NCBI RefSeq assembly: GCF_026230105.1
Contig: NW_026614258.1
Location: forward strand, 1-64,000
Length of the DNA stretch: 64,000 bases
From: Diorhabda sublineata
Lineage: Eukaryota > Arthropoda > Insecta > Coleoptera > Chrysomelidae
Direction: 5' to 3'
Positions 34,645 through 49,606 of this stretch are shown here, in pieces. A program made the position numbers and the translations under genes. The notes beneath the pieces are model-generated. The model ran no database searches. It had not been told where the DNA came from and worked only from the letters and a program-made list of their open reading frames with translations. Position 1 is the stretch's first letter. Each line of letters opens with the position of its first letter.

Positions 34645-37133
34645 AAGTTCCATTGAGGTAAACTGTCACTTTGTGTTAATTGAAAATTTTCAAAGTCTAA
34701 CTTCCTAATTTGAAATCGAATTTCAACATTTCTCATATATTTGAGTGAGTTTCCATGTAACTTTGTCAGATATCATCGAATAACATCCATTGAAGCCCAT
34801 TGAGGACAACTGTCACTTTGTGTTAATTGGAAATTTTCAAAGTCTAACTTTCTAATTTGAAGTCGAATTTCAACATTTCTCATATATTTGAGTGAGTTTG
34901 CATCTAACTCTATCAGATATCATCGAATAACATCCATTTAAGCCTATTGAGGTCAACTGTCACTTTGTGTTCATTGAAAATTTTCAAAGTCTAACTTCCT
35001 AATTTGAAGTCGAATTTCAACATTTCACATATATTTGAGTGAGTTTGCATGTAACTTTGTCAGATATCATCGAATAACATCCAATGAAGCCCATTGAGGT
35101 CAACTGTCACTTTGTGTTAATTGAGAATTTTCAAAGTCTAACTTCCTAATTTGAAGTCGAATTTCAACATTTCTCATATATTTGTGTGAATTTGCATGTA
35201 ACTTTGTCAGATATCATCGAATAACATCCATTGAAGCCCATTGAGGTCAACTGTCACTTTGTGTTAATTGAACATTTTCAAAGACTATCTTCCTAATTTG
35301 AAGTCTAATTTCAACATTTCTCATATATTTGAGTGAGTTTGCATCTAACTCTATCAGATATCATCGAATAACATCCAATGAAGCCCATTGAGGTCAACTG
35401 TCACTTTGTAATAATTGAAAATTTTCAAAGTCTATCTTCCTAATTTGAAGTCGAATTTCAACATTTCTCATATATTTGAGTGAGTTTGCATGTAACTTTG
35501 TCAGATATCATCGAATAACATCCAATGAAGCCCATTGAGGTCAACTGTCACTTTGTGTTAATTGAGAATTTTCAAAGTCTAACTTCCTAATTTGAAGTCG
35601 AATTTCAACATTTCTCATATATTTGAGTGAATTTGCATGTAACTTTGTCAGATATCATCGAATAACATCCATTGAAGCCCATTGAGGTCAACTGTCACTT
35701 TGTGTTAATTGAACATTTTCAAAGTCTATCTTCCTAATTTGAAGTCGAATTTCAACATTTCTCATATATTTGAGTGAGTTTGCATGTAACTTTGTCAGAT
35801 ATCATCGAATAACATCCAATGAACCCCGTTGAGGTCAACTGTCACTTTGTAATAATTGAAAATTTTCAAAGTCTATCTTCCTAATTTGAAGTCGAATTTC
35901 AACATTTCTCATATATTTGAGTGAGTTTGCATGTAACTTTGTCAGATATCATCGAATAACATCCATTGAAGCCCATTGAGGACAACTGTCACTTTGTGTT
36001 AATTGGAAATTTTCAAAGTCTATCTTTCTAATTTGAAGTTGAATTTCAACATTCCTTATATATTTGAGTGAGTTTGCATCTAACTTTGTCAGATATCATC
36101 GAAAAACATCCATTTAAGCCCATTCAGGTCAACTGTCACTTTGTGTTCATTGAAAATTTTCAAAGTCTAACTTTCTAATTTGAAGTCGAATTTCAACATT
36201 TCTCATATATTTGAGTGAGTTTGCATCTAACTCTATCAGATATCATCGAATAACATCCATTTAAGCCTATTGAGGTTAACTGTCACTTTTTGTTCATTGA
36301 AAATTTTCAAAGTCTAACTTCCTAATTTGGAGTCGAATTTCAACATTTCACATATATTTGAGTGAGTTTGCATGTAACTTTGTCAGATATCATCGAATAA
36401 CATCCAATGAAGCCCATTGAGGTCAACTGTCACTTTGTGTTAATTGAACATTTTCAAAGACTATCTTCCTAATTTGAAGTCTAATTTCAACATTTCTCAT
36501 ATATTTGAGTGAGTTTGCATGTAACTTTGTCAGATATCATCGAATAACCTCCAATGAAGCCCATTGAGGTCAACTGTCACTTTGTAATAATTGAAAATTT
36601 TCAAAGTCTATCTTCCTAATTTGAAGTCGAATTTCAACATTTCTCATATATTTGAGTGAGTTTGCATGTAACTTTGTCAGATATCATCGAATAACATCCA
36701 TTGAAGCCCATTGAGGGCAACTGTCACTTTGTAATAATTGTAAATTTTCAAAGTCTATCTTCCCAATTTGAAGTCGAATTTCAACATTTCTCATATATTT
36801 GAGTGAGTTTGCATCTAACTTTGTCAGATATCATCGAATAACATCCATTTAAGCCCATTGAGGTCAACTGTCACTTTGTGTTCATTGAAAATTTTCAAAG
36901 TCTAACTTCCTAATTTGAAGTCGAATTTCAACATTTCTCATATATTTGAGTGAGTTTGCATGTAACTTTGTCAGATATCATCGAATAACATCCAATGAAG
37001 CCCATTGAGGTCAACTGTCACTTTGTGTTAATTGAGAATTTTCAAAGTCTAACTTCCTAATTTGAAGTCGAATTCCAACATTTTTCATATATCCGAGTGA
37101 GTTCGCATGTAACTTTGTCAGATATCATCGAAT
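34645..37133 (+). repeat. Higher-order repeat copy A (17 monomers, 2,489 bp)
   Basis: Begins with a 137-bp monomer and ends before the next. It resembles copy B (37134-40062) but lacks about three monomers equivalent to 38006-38446. Its order includes TTGGAAATT with CTAACTTTC, GAACATTTTC with AGACTATC and GTCTAATTTC, TAATAATTG, TTGGAAATT with GAAGTTG and ATTCCTTAT, AAAAACATCC, and GAGGTTAACTGTCACTTTTTG. Private variants include GAACCCCGTTG near 35822. Confidence 0.86.
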
Positions 37134-40062
37134 AAGTTCCATTGAGGTAAACTGTCACTTTGTGTTAATTGAAAATTTTCAAAGTCTAACTTCCTAATTT
37201 GAAATCGAATTTCAACATTTCTCATATATTTGAGTGAGTTTCCATGTAACTTTGTCAGATATCATCGAATAACATCCATTGAAGCCCATTGAGGACAACT
37301 GTCACTTTGTGTTAATTGGAAATTTTCAAAGTCTAACTTTCTAATTTGAAGTCGAATTTCAACATTTCTCATATATTTGAGTGAGTTTGCATCTAACTCT
37401 ATCAGATATCATCGAATAACATCCATTTAAGCCTATTGAGGTCAACTGTCACTTTGTGTTCATTGAAAATTTTCAAAGTCTAACTTCCTAATTTGAAGTC
37501 GAATTTCAACATTTCACATATATTTGAGTGAGTTTGCATGTAACTTTGTCAGATATCATCGAATAACATCCAATGAAGCCCATTGAGGTCAACTGTCACT
37601 TTGTGTTAATTGAGAATTTTCAAAGTCTAACTTCCTAATTTGAAGTCGAATTTCAACATTTCTCATATATTTGAGTGAATTTGCATGTAACTTTGTCAGA
37701 TATCATCGAATAACATCCATTGAAGCCCATTGAGGTCAACTGTCACTTTGTGTTAATTGAACATTTTCAAAGACTATCTTCCTAATTTGAAGTCTAATTT
37801 CAACATTTCTCATATATTTGAGTGAGTTTGCATGTAACTTTGTCAGATATCATCGAATAACATCCAATGAAGCCCATTGAGGTCAACTGTCACTTTGTAA
37901 TAATTGAAAATTTTCAAAGTCTATCTTCCTAATTTGAAGTCGAATTTCAACATTTCTCATATATTTGAGTGAGTTTGCATGTAACTTTGTCAGATATCAT
38001 CGAATAACATCCATTGAAGCCCATTGAGGGCAACTGTCACTTTGTAATAATTGTAAATTTTCAAAGTCTATCTTCCCAATTTGAAGTCGAATTTCAACAT
38101 TTCTCATATATTTGAGTGAGTTTGCATCTAACTTTGTCAGATATCATCGAATAACATCCATTTAAGCCCATTGAGGTCAACTGTCACTTTGTGTTCATTG
38201 AAAATTTTCAAAGTCTAACTTCCTAATTTGATGTCGAATTTCAACATTTCTCATATATTTGAGTGAGTTTGCATCTAACTCTATCAGATATCATCGAATA
38301 ACATCCATTTAAGCCCATTGAGGTCAACTGTCACTTTGTGTTAATTGAGAATTTTCAAAGTCTAACTTCCTAATTTGAAGTCGAATTTCAACATTTCTCA
38401 TATATTTGAGTGAGTTTGCATGTAACTTTGTCAGATATCATCGAATAACATCCAATGAAGCCCATTGAGGTCAACTGTCACTTTGTGTTAATTGAGAATT
38501 TTCAAAGTCTAACTTCCTAATTTGAAGTCGAATTTCAACATTTCTCATATATTTGAGTGAATTTGCATGTAACTTTGTCAGATATCATCGAATAACATCC
38601 ATTGAAGCCCATTGAGGTCAACTGTCACTTTGTGTTAATTGAGAATTTTCAAAGTCTATCTTCCTAATTTGAAGTCGAATTTCAACATTTCTCATATATT
38701 TGAGTGAGTTTGCATGTAACTTTGTCAGATATCATCGAATAACATCCATTGAAGCCCATTGAGGTCAACTGTCACTTTGTAATAATTGAAAATTTTCAAA
38801 GTCTATCTTCCTAATTTGAAGTCGAATTTCAACATTTCTCATATATTTGAGTGAGTTTGCATGTAACTTTGTCAGATATCATCGAATAACATCCATTGAA
38901 GCCCATTGAGGACAACTGTCACTTTGTGTTAATTGGAAATTTTCAAAGTCTATCTTTCTAATTTGAAGTTGAATTTCAACATTCCTTATATATTTGAGTG
39001 AGTTTGCATCTAACTTTGTCAGATATCATCGAAAAACATCCATTTAAGCCCATTCAGGTCAACTGTCACTTTGTGTTCATTGAAAATTTTCAAAGTCTAA
39101 CTTTCTAATTTGAAGTCGAATTTCAACATTTCTCATATATTTGAGTGAGTTTGCATCTAACTCTATCAGATATCATCGAATAACATCCATTTAAGCCTAT
39201 TGAGGTTAACTGTCACTTTTGTTCATTGAAAATTTTCAAAGTCTAACTTCCTAATTTGGAGTCGAATTTCAACATTTCACATATATTTGAGTGAGTTTGC
39301 ATGTAACTTTGTCAGATATCATCGAATAACATCCAATGAAGCCCATTGAGGTCAACTGTCACTTTGTGTTAATTGAACATTTTCAAAGACTATCTTCCTA
39401 ATTTGAAGTCTAATTTCAACATTTCTCATATATTTGAGTGAGTTTGCATGTAACTTTGTCAGATATCATCGAATAACCTCCAATGAAGCCCATTGAGGTC
39501 AACTGTCACTTTGTAATAATTGAAAATTTTCAAAGTCTATCTTCCTAATTTGAAGTCGAATTTCAACATTTCTCATATATTTGAGTGAGTTTGCATGTAA
39601 CTTTGTCAGATATCATCGAATAACATCCATTGAAGCCCATTGAGGGCAACTGTCACTTTGTAATAATTGTAAATTTTCAAAGTCTATCTTCCCAATTTGA
39701 AGTCGAATTTCAACATTTCTCATATATTTGAGTGAGTTTGCATCTAACTTTGTCAGATATCATCGAATAACATCCATTTAAGCCCATTGAGGTCAACTGT
39801 CACTTTGTGTTCATTGAAAATTTTCAAAGTCTAACTTCCTAATTTGAAGTCGAATTTCAACATTTCTCATATATTTGAGTGAGTTTGCATGTAACTTTGT
39901 CAGATATCATCGAATAACATCCAATGAAGCCCATTGAGGTCAACTGTCACTTTGTGTTAATTGAGAATTTTCAAAGTCTAACTTCCTAATTTGAAGTCGA
40001 ATTCCAACATTTTTCATATATCCGAGTGAGTTCGCATGTAACTTTGTCAGATATCATCGAAT
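37134..40062 (+). repeat. Higher-order repeat copy B (20 monomers, 2,929 bp)
   Basis: Twenty monomers from one 137-bp monomer to the next. Length is 2,940 minus 10 (137-bp monomer) minus 1 (146-bp monomer at 39182, CACTTTTGTTC). It matches copy C (40063-42698) closely through 18 monomers, sharing GACTATC with GTCTAATTTC, GAGGGCAAC, ATTCCTTATAT, AAAAACATCC and AACCTCC. Confidence 0.9.
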
Positions 40063-42698
40063 AAGTTCCATTGAGGTAAACTGTCACTTTGTGTTAATTG
40101 AAAATTTTCAAAGTCTAACTTCCTAATTTGAAATCGAATTTCAACATTTCTCATATATTTGAGTGAGTTTCCATGTAACTTTGTCAGATATCATCGAATA
40201 ACATCCATTGAAGCCCATTGAGGACAACTGTCACTTTGTGTTAATTGGAAATTTTCAAAGTCTAACTTTCTAATTTGAAGTCGAATTTCAACATTTCTCA
40301 TATATTTGAGTGAGTTTGCATCTAACTCTATCAGATATCATCGAATAACATCCATTTAAGCCTATTGAGGTCAACTGTCACTTTGTGTTCATTGAAAATT
40401 TTCAAAGTCTAACTTCCTAATTTGAAGTCGAATTTCAACATTTCACATATATTTGAGTGAGTTTGCATGTAACTTTGTCAGATATCATCGAATAACATCC
40501 AATGAAGCCCATTGAGGTCAACTGTCACTTTGTGTTAATTGAGAATTTTCAAAGTCTAACTTCCTAATTTGAAGTCGAATTTCAACATTTCTCATATATT
40601 TGAGTGAATTTGCATGTAACTTTGTCAGATATCATCGAATAACATCCATTGAAGCCCATTGAGGTCAACTGTCACTTTGTGTTAATTGAACATTTTCAAA
40701 GACTATCTTCCTAATTTGAAGTCTAATTTCAACATTTCTCATATATTTGAGTGAGTTTGCATGTAACTTTGTCAGATATCATCGAATAACATCCAATGAA
40801 GCCCATTGAGGTCAACTGTCACCTTGTAATAATTGAAAATTTTCAAAGTCTATCTTCCTAATTTGAAGTCGAATTTCAACATTTCTCATATATTTGAGTG
40901 AGTTTGCATGTAACTTTGTCAGATATCATCGAATAACATCCATTGAAGCCCATTGAGGGCAACTGTCACTTTGTAATAATTGTAAATTTTCAAAGTCTAT
41001 CTTCCCAATTTGAAGTCGAATTTCAACATTTCTCATATATTTGAGTGAGTTTGCATCTAACTTTGTCAGATATCATCGAATAACATCCATTTAAGCCCAT
41101 TGAGGTCAACTGTCACTTTGTGTTCATTGAAAATTTTCAAAGTCTAACTTCCTAATTTGATGTCGAATTTCAACATTTCTCATATATTTGAGTGAGTTTG
41201 CATCTAACTCTATCAGATATCATCGAATAACATCCATTTAAGCCCATTGAGGTCAACTGTCACTTTGTGTTAATTGAGAATTTTCAAAGTCTAACTTCCT
41301 AATTTGAAGTCGAATTTCAACATTTCTCATATATTTGAGTGAGTTTGCATGTAACTTTGTCAGATATCATCGAATAACATCCAATGAAGCCCATTGAGGT
41401 CAACTGTCACTTTGTGTTAATTGAGAATTTTCAAAGTCTAACTTCCTAATTTGAAGTCGAATTTCAACATTTCTCATATATTTGAGTGAATTTGCATGTA
41501 ACTTTGTCAGATATCATCGAATAACATCCATTGAAGCCCATTGAGGTCAACTGTCACTTTGTGTTAATTGAGAATTTTCAAAGTCTATCTTCCTAATTTG
41601 AAGTCGAATTTCAACATTTCTCATATATTTGAGTGAGTTTGCATGTGACTTTGTCAGATATCATCGAATAACATCCATTGAAGCCCATTGAGGTCAACTG
41701 TCACTTTGTAATAATTGAAAATTTTCAAAGTCTATCTTCCTAATTTGAAGTCGAATTTCAACATTTCTCATATATTTGAGTGAGTTTGCATGTAACTTTG
41801 TCAGATATCATCGAATAACATCCATTGAAGCCCATTGAGGACAACTGTCACTTTGTGTTAATTGGAAATTTTCAAAGTCTATCTTTCTAATTTGAAGTTG
41901 AATTTCAACATTCCTTATATATTTGAGTGAGTTTGCATCTAACTTTGTCAGATATCATCGAAAAACATCCATTTAAGCCCATTCAGGTCAACTGTCACTT
42001 TGTGTTCATTGAAAATTTTCAAAGTCTAACTTTCTAATTTGAAGTCGAATTTCAACATTTCTCATATATTTGAGTGAGTTTGCATCTAACTCTATCAGAT
42101 ATCATCGAATAACATCCATTTAAGCCTATTGAGGTTAACTGTCACTTTTTGTTCATTGAAAATTTTCAAAGTCTAACTTCCTAATTTGGAGTCGAATTTC
42201 AACATTTCACATATATTTGAGTGAGTTTGCATGTAACTTTGTCAGATATCATCGAATAACATCCAATGAAGCCCATTGAGGTCAACTGTCACTTTGTGTT
42301 AATTGAACATTTTCAAAGACTATCTTCCTAATTTGAAGTCTAATTTCAACATTTCTCATATATTTGAGTGAGTTTGCATGTAACTTTGTCAGATATCATC
42401 GAATAACCTCCAATGAAGCCCATTGAGGTCAACTGTCACTTTGTAATAATTGAAAATTTTCAAAGTCTATCTTCCTAATTTGAAGTCGAATTTCAACATT
42501 TCTCATATATTTGAGTGAGTTTGCATGTAACTTTGTCAGATATCATCGAATAACATCCATTGAAGCCCATTGAGGGCAACTGTCACTTTGTAATAATTGT
42601 AAATTTTCAAAGTCTATCTTCCCAATTTGAAGTCGAATTTCAACATTTCTCATATATTTGAGTGAGTTTGCATCTAACTCTATCAGATATCATCGAAT
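40063..42698 (+). repeat. Higher-order repeat copy C (18 of 20 monomers)
   Basis: Repeats copy B from its 137-bp monomer through the GAGGGCAAC/TAATAATTG monomer at 42552. The end of that monomer reads CTAACTCTATC where copy B has CTAACTTTGTC, and the following monomer (42699, GAAGTTG and TTTACATG) is unrelated in type, so the HOR array ends there. The monomer at 42111 has CACTTTTTGTTC at full length where copy B has the 146-bp form. Private changes include CACCTTGTAAT near 40821 and CATGTGAC near 41643. Confidence 0.89.
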
Positions 42699-45600
42699 AA
42701 CATCCATTTAAGCCCATTGAGGTCAACTGTCACTTTGTGTTAATTGAAAATTTTCAAAGTCTATCTTCCTAATTTGAAGTTGAATTTCAACATTTCTCAT
42801 ATATTTGAGTGAGTTTACATGTAACTTTGTCAGATATCATCGAATAACATCCATTGAAGCCCATTGAGGTCAACTGTCACTTTGTGTTAATTGAAAATTT
42901 TCAAAGTCTATCTTCCTAATTTGAAGTCGAATTTCAACATTTCGCATATCTTTGAGTGAGTTTGCATGTAACTTTGTCAGATATCATCGAATAACATCCA
43001 ATGGAGCCCATTGAGGTCAACTGTCACTTTGTGTTAATTGAGAATTTTCAAAGTCTATCTTCCTAATTTGAAGTCGAATTTCAACATTTCTCATATATTA
43101 GAGTGAGTTTGCATGTAACTTTGTCAGATATCATCGAATAACATCCAATGAAGCCCATTGAGGTCAACTGTCACTTTGTGTTAATTGAAAAGTTTCAAAG
43201 TCTAACTTCCTAATTTGATGTCGAATTTCAACATTTCGCATATATTTGAGTGAGTTTGCATGTAACTTTGTCAGATATCATCGAATAACATCCATTGAAG
43301 CCCATTGAGGTCAACTGTCACTTTGTGTTAATTGAACATTTTCAAAGTCTATCTTCCTAATTTGAAGTCGAATTTCAACATTTCTCATATATTTGAGTGA
43401 GTTTGCATGTAACTTTGTCAGATATCATCGAATAACATCCAATGAAGCCCATTGAGGTCAACTGTCACTTTGTAATAATTGAAAATTTTCAAAGTCTATC
43501 TTCCTAATTTGAAGTCGAATTTCAACATTTCTCATATATTTGAGTGAGTTTGCATGTAACTTTGTCAGATATCATCGAATAACATCCATTGAGCCCATTG
43601 AGGTCAACTGTCACTTTGTAATAATTGTAAATTTTCAAAGTCTATCTTTCCAATTTGAAGTCGAATTTCAACATTTCTCATATATTTGAGTGAGTTTGCA
43701 TCTAACTTTGTCAGATATCATCGAATAACATCCAATGGAGCCCATTGAGGTCAACTGTCACTTTGTGTTAATTGAGAATTTTCAAAGTCTATCTTTCCAA
43801 TTTGAAGTCGAATTTCAACATTTCTCATATATTTGAGTGAGTTTGCATCTAACTTTGTCAGATATCATCGAATAACATCCAATGGAGCCCATTGAGGTCA
43901 AGTGTCACTTTGTGTTAATTGAGAATTTTCAAAGTCTAACTTCCTAATTTGAAGTCGAATTTCAACATTTCTCATATATTTGAGTGAGTTTGCATGTAAC
44001 TTTGTCAGATATCATCGAATAACATCCAATGGAGCCCATTGAGGTCAACTGTCACTTTGTGTTAATTGAGAATTTTCAAAGTCTATCTTCCTAATTTGAA
44101 GTCGAATTTCAACATTTCTCATATATTTGAGTGAGTTTGCATGTAACTTTGTCAGATATCATCGAATAACATCCAATGAAGCCCATTGAGGTCAACTGTC
44201 ACTTTGTGTTAATTGAAAAGTTTCAAAGTCTAACTTCCTAATTTGATGTCGAATTTCAACATTTCGCATATATTTGAGTGAGTTTGCATGTAACTTTGTC
44301 AGATATCATCGAATAACATCCAATGAAGCCCATTGAGGTCAACTGTCACTTTGTGTTAATTGAAAATTTTCAAAGTCTATCTTCCTAATTTGAAGTCGAA
44401 TTTCAACATTTCGCATATATTTGAGTGAGTTTGCATGTAACTTTGTCAGATATCATCGAATAACTTCCATTGAAGCCCATTGAGGTCAACTGTCACTTTG
44501 TGTTAATTGAAAATTTTCAAAGTCCATCTTCCTAACTTGAAATCGAATTTCAACATTTCACATATCTTTGAGTGAGTTTGCATCTAACTTTGTCAGATAT
44601 CATCGAATAACATCCAATGGAGCCCATTGAGGTCAACTGTCACTTTGTGTTAATTGAGAATTTTCAAAGTCTATCTTCCTAATTTGAAGTCGAATTTCAA
44701 CATTTCTCATATATTTGAGTGAGTTTGCATGTAACTTTGTCAGATATCATCGAATAACATCCAATGAAGCCCATTGAGGTCAACTGTCACTTTGTGTTAA
44801 TTGAAAATTTTCAAAGTCTATCTTCCTAATTTGAAGTCGAATTTCAACATTTCGCATATATTTGAGTGAGTTTGCATGTAACTTTGTCAGATATCATCGA
44901 ATAACTTCCATTGAAGCCCATTGAGGTCAACTGTCACTTTGTGTTAATTGAAAATTTTCAAAGTCCATCTTCCTAACTTGAAATCGAATTTCAACATTTC
45001 ACATATCTTTGAGTGAGTTTGCATCTAACTTTGTCAGATATCATCGAATAACATCCAATGGAGCCCATTGAGGTCAACTGTCACTTTGTGTTAATTGAGA
45101 ATTTTCAAAGTCTATCTTCCTAATTTGAAGTCGAATTTCAACATTTCTCATATATTTGAGTGAGTTTGCATGTAACTTTGTCAGATATCATCGAATAACA
45201 TCCAATGAAGCCCATTGAGGTCAACTGTCACTTTGTGTTAATTGAAAAGTTTCAAAGTCTAACTTCCTAATTTGATGTCGAATTTCAACATTTCGCATAT
45301 ATTTGAGTGAGTTTGCATGTAACTTTGTCAGATATCATCGAATAACATCCATTGAAGCCCATTGAGGTCAGCTGTCACTTTGTAATAATTGAAAATTTTC
45401 AAAATCTATCTTCCTAATTTGAAGTCGAATTTCAACATTTCTCATATATTTGAGTGAGTTTGCATGTAACTTTGTCAGATATCATAGAATAACATCCAAT
45501 GAAGCCCATTGAGGTCAACTGTCACTTTGTGTTAATTGAGAATTTTCAAAGTCTAACTTCCTAATTTGAAGTCGAATTTCAACATTTCTCATATATTTGA

Positions 45601-48600
45601 GTGAGTTTGCATGGAACTTTGTCAGATATCATCGAATAACATCCATTGAAGCCCATTGAGGTCAACTGTCACTTTGTGTTAATTGAACATTTTCAAAGTC
45701 TATCTTCCTAATTTGATGTCGAATTTCAACATTTCGCATATATTTGAGTGAGTTTGCATGTAACTTTGTCAGATATCAACGAATAACATCCAATGAAGCC
45801 CATTGAGGTCAACTGTCACTTTGTGTTAATTGAAAATTTCCAAAGTCTATCTTCCTAATTTGAAGTTGAATTTCAACATTTCTCATATATTTGAGTGAGT
45901 TTGCATGTAACTTTGTCAGATATCATCAAATAACATCCATTGAAGCCCATTGAGGTCAACTGTCACTTTGTGTTAATTGAAAATTTTCAAAGTCTATCTT
46001 CCTAATTTGAAGTCGAATTTCAACATTTCGCATATCTTTGAGTGAGTTTGCATGTAACTTTGTCAGATATCATCGAATAACATCCAATGGAGCCCATTGA
46101 GGTCAACTGTCACTTTGTGTTAATTGAGAATTTTCAAAGTCTATCTTCCAAATTTGAAGTCGAATTTCAACATTTCTCATATATTTGAGTGAGTTTGCAT
46201 GTAACTTTGTCAGATATCATCGAATAACATCCAATGAAGCCCATTGAGGTCAACTGCCACTTTGTGTTAATTGAAAAGTTTCAAAGTCCAACTTCCTAAT
46301 TTGATGTCGAATTTCAACATTTCGCATATATTTGAGTGAGTTTGCATGTAACTTTGTCAGATATCATCGAATAACATCCAATGAAGCCCATTGAGGTCAA
46401 CTGTCACTTTGTGTTAATTGAAAATTTTCAAAGTCTATCTTCCTAATTTGAAGTCGAATTTCAACATTTCGCATATATTTGAGTGAGTTTGCATGTAACT
46501 TTGTCAGATATCATCGAATAACTTCCATTGAAGCCCATTGAGGTCAACTGTCACTTTGTGTTAATTGAAAATTTTCAAAGTCCATCTTCCTAATTTGAAA
46601 TCGAATTTCAACATTTCACATATCTTTGAGTGAGTTTGCATCTAACTTTGTCAGATATCATCGAATAACATCCATTGAAGCCTATTGAGGTCAGCTGTCA
46701 CTTTGTAATAATTGAAAATTTTCAAAATCTATCTTCCTAATTTGAAGTCGAATTTCAACATTTCTCATATATTTGAGTGAGTTTGCATGTAACTTTGTCA
46801 GATATCATCGAATAACATCCAATGAAGCCCATTGAGGTCAACTGTCACTTTGTGTTAATTGAGAATTTTCAAAGTCTAGCTTCCTAATTTGAAGTCGAAT
46901 TTCAACATTTCTCATATATTTGAGTGAGTTTGCATGTACCTTTGTCAGATATCATCGAATAACATCCATTGAAGCCCATTGAGGTCAACTGTCGCTTTGT
47001 GTTAATTGAAAATTTTCAAAGTCTATCTTTCCAATTTGAAGTCGAATTTCAACATTTCTCATATATTTGAGTGAGTTTGCATCTAACTTTGTCAGATATC
47101 ATCGAATAACATCCAATGGAGCCCATTGAGGTCAACTGTCACTTTGTGTTAATTGAGAATTTTCAAAGTCTATCTTTCCAATTTGAAGTCGAATTTCAAC
47201 ATTTCTCATATATTTGAGTGAGTTTGCATCTAACTTTGTCAGATATCATCGAATAACATCCAATGGAGCCCATTGAGGTCAACTGTCACTTTGTGTTAAT
47301 TGAGAATTTTCAAAGTCTAACTTCCTAATTTGAAGTCGAATTTCAACATTTCTCATATATTTGAGTGAGTTTGCATGTAACTTTGTCAGATATCATCGAA
47401 TAACATCCAATGGAGCCCATTGAGGTCAACTGTCACTTTGTGTTAATTGAGAATTTTCAAAGTCTATCTTCCTAATTTGAAGTCGAATTTCAACATTTCT
47501 CATATATTTGAGTGAGTTTGCATGTAACTTTGTCAGATATCATCGAATAACATCCAATGAAGCCCATTGAGGTCAACTGTCACTTTGTGTTAATTGAAAA
47601 GTTTCAAAGTCTAACTTCCTAATTTGATGTCGAATTTCAACATTTCGCATATATTTGAGTGAGGTGGCATGTAACTTTGTCAGATATCATCGAATAACAT
47701 CCAATGAAGCCCATTGAGGTCAACTGTCACTTTGTGTTAATTGAAAATTTTCAAAGTCTATCTTCCTAATTTGAAGTCGAATTTCAACATTTCGCATATA
47801 TTTGAGTGAGTTTGCATGTAACTTTGTCAGATATCATCGAATAACTTCCATTGAAGCCCATTGAGGTCAACTGTCACTTTGTGTTAATTGAAAATTTTCA
47901 AAGTCCATCTTCCTAACTTGAAATCGAATTTCAACATTTCACATATCTTTGAGTGAGTTTGCATCTAACTTTGTCAGATATCATCGAATAACATCCAATG
48001 GAGCCCATTGAGGTCAACTGTCACTTTGTGTTAATTGAGAATTTTCAAAGTCTATCTTCCTAATTTGAAGTCGAATTTCAACATTTCTCATATATTTGAG
48101 TGAGTTTGCATGTAACTTTGTCAGATATCATAGAATAACATCCAATGGAGCCCATTGAGGTCAACTGTCACTTTGTGTTAATTGAGAATTTTCAAAGTCT
48201 AACTTCCTAATTTGAAGTCGAATTTCAACATTTCCCATATATTTGAGTGAGTTTGCATGGAACTTTGTCAGATATCATCGAATAACATCCATTGAAGCCC
48301 ATTGAGGTCAACTGTCACTTTGTGTTAATTGAACATTTTCAAAGTCTTTCTTCCTAATTTGATGTCGAATTTCAACATTTCGCATATATTTGAGTGAGTT
48401 TGCATGTAACTTTGTCAGATATCAACGAATAACATCCAATGAAGCCCATTGAGGTCAACTGTCACTTTGTGTTAATTGAAAAGTTTCAAAGTCTAACTTC
48501 CTAATTTGATGTCGAATTTCAACATTTCGCATATATTTGAGTGAGGTGGCATGTAACTTTGTCAGATATCATCGAATAACATCCAATGAAGCCCATTGAG

Positions 48601-49606
48601 GTCAACTGTCACTTTGTGTTAATTGAAAATTTTCAAAGTCTATCTTCCTAATTTGAAGTTGAATTTCAACATTTCTCATATTTTTGAGTGAGTTTGCATG
48701 TAACTTTGTCACATATCATCGAATAACATCCATTGAAGCCCATTGAGGTCAACTGTCACTTTGTGTTAATTGAAAATTTTCAAAGTCTATCTTCCTAATT
48801 TGAAGTCGAATTTCAACATTTCGCATATCTTTGAGTGAGTTTGCATGTAACTTTGTCAGATATCATCGAATAACATCCAATGGAGCCCATTGAGGTCAAC
48901 TGCCACTTTGTGTTAATTGAGAATTTTCAAAGTCTATCTTCCTAATTTGAAGTCGAATTTCAACATTTCTCATATATTTGAGTGAGTTTGCATGTAACTT
49001 TGTCAGATATCATCGAATAACATCCAATGAAGCCCATTGAGGTCAACTGTCACTTTGTGTTAATTGAAAATTTTCAAAGTCTAGCTTCCTAATTTGAAGT
49101 CGAATTTCAACATTTCGTATATATTTGAGTGAGTTTGCATGTAGCTTTGTCAGATATCATCGAATAACATCCATTGAAGCCCATTGAGGTCAACTGTCGC
49201 TTTGTGTTAATTGAAAATTTTCAAAGTCTATCTTCCTAATTTGATGTCGAATTTCAACATTTCGCATATATTTGAGTGAGTTTGCATGTAACTTTGTCAG
49301 ATATCATCGAATAACATCCAATGAAGCCTATTGAGGTCAACTGTCACTTTGAGTTAATTGAAAATTTTCAAAGTCTATCTTCCTAATTTGAAGTCGAATT
49401 TCTACATTTCTCATATATTTGAGTGAGTTTGCATGTAACTTTGTCAGATATCATCGAATAACATCCATTGAAGCCCATTGAGGTCAACTGTCACTTTGTG
49501 TTAATTGTAAATTTTCAAAGTCTAACTTCCTAATTTGAAGTCGAATTTCAATATTTCTCATATATTTGAGTGAGTTTGCATGTAACTTTGTCAGATATCA
49601 TCGAAT
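42699..49606 (+). repeat. Satellite domain with GGAG and AACTTCC monomers; 23-monomer-offset duplicate
   Basis: Forty-seven monomers, one of 146 bp (43581, CCATTGAGCCC with one A lost). Seven monomers at 43727-44755 recur at 47108-48136 (offset 3,381 bp, 23 monomers), marked by CCAATGGAG with TCTTTCC, GAAAAG with TTTGATG, and AACTTCC with CTAACTTG. A three-monomer repeat of 441 bp is doubled at 44315-44755 and 44756-45196. The GAGGTGGCATG variant near 47661 and 48543 is shared at six monomers' distance. Other private forms are ATCATAGAAT near 45485 and 48128, and TTCGTATAT near 49116. Confidence 0.8.
43581..43726 (+). repeat. 146-bp monomer, single-base deletion
   Basis: Reads CCATTGAGCCC where other copies read CCATTGAAGCCC, losing one A at about monomer position 13. 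It is the only copy with this loss in the window. Confidence 0.92.
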
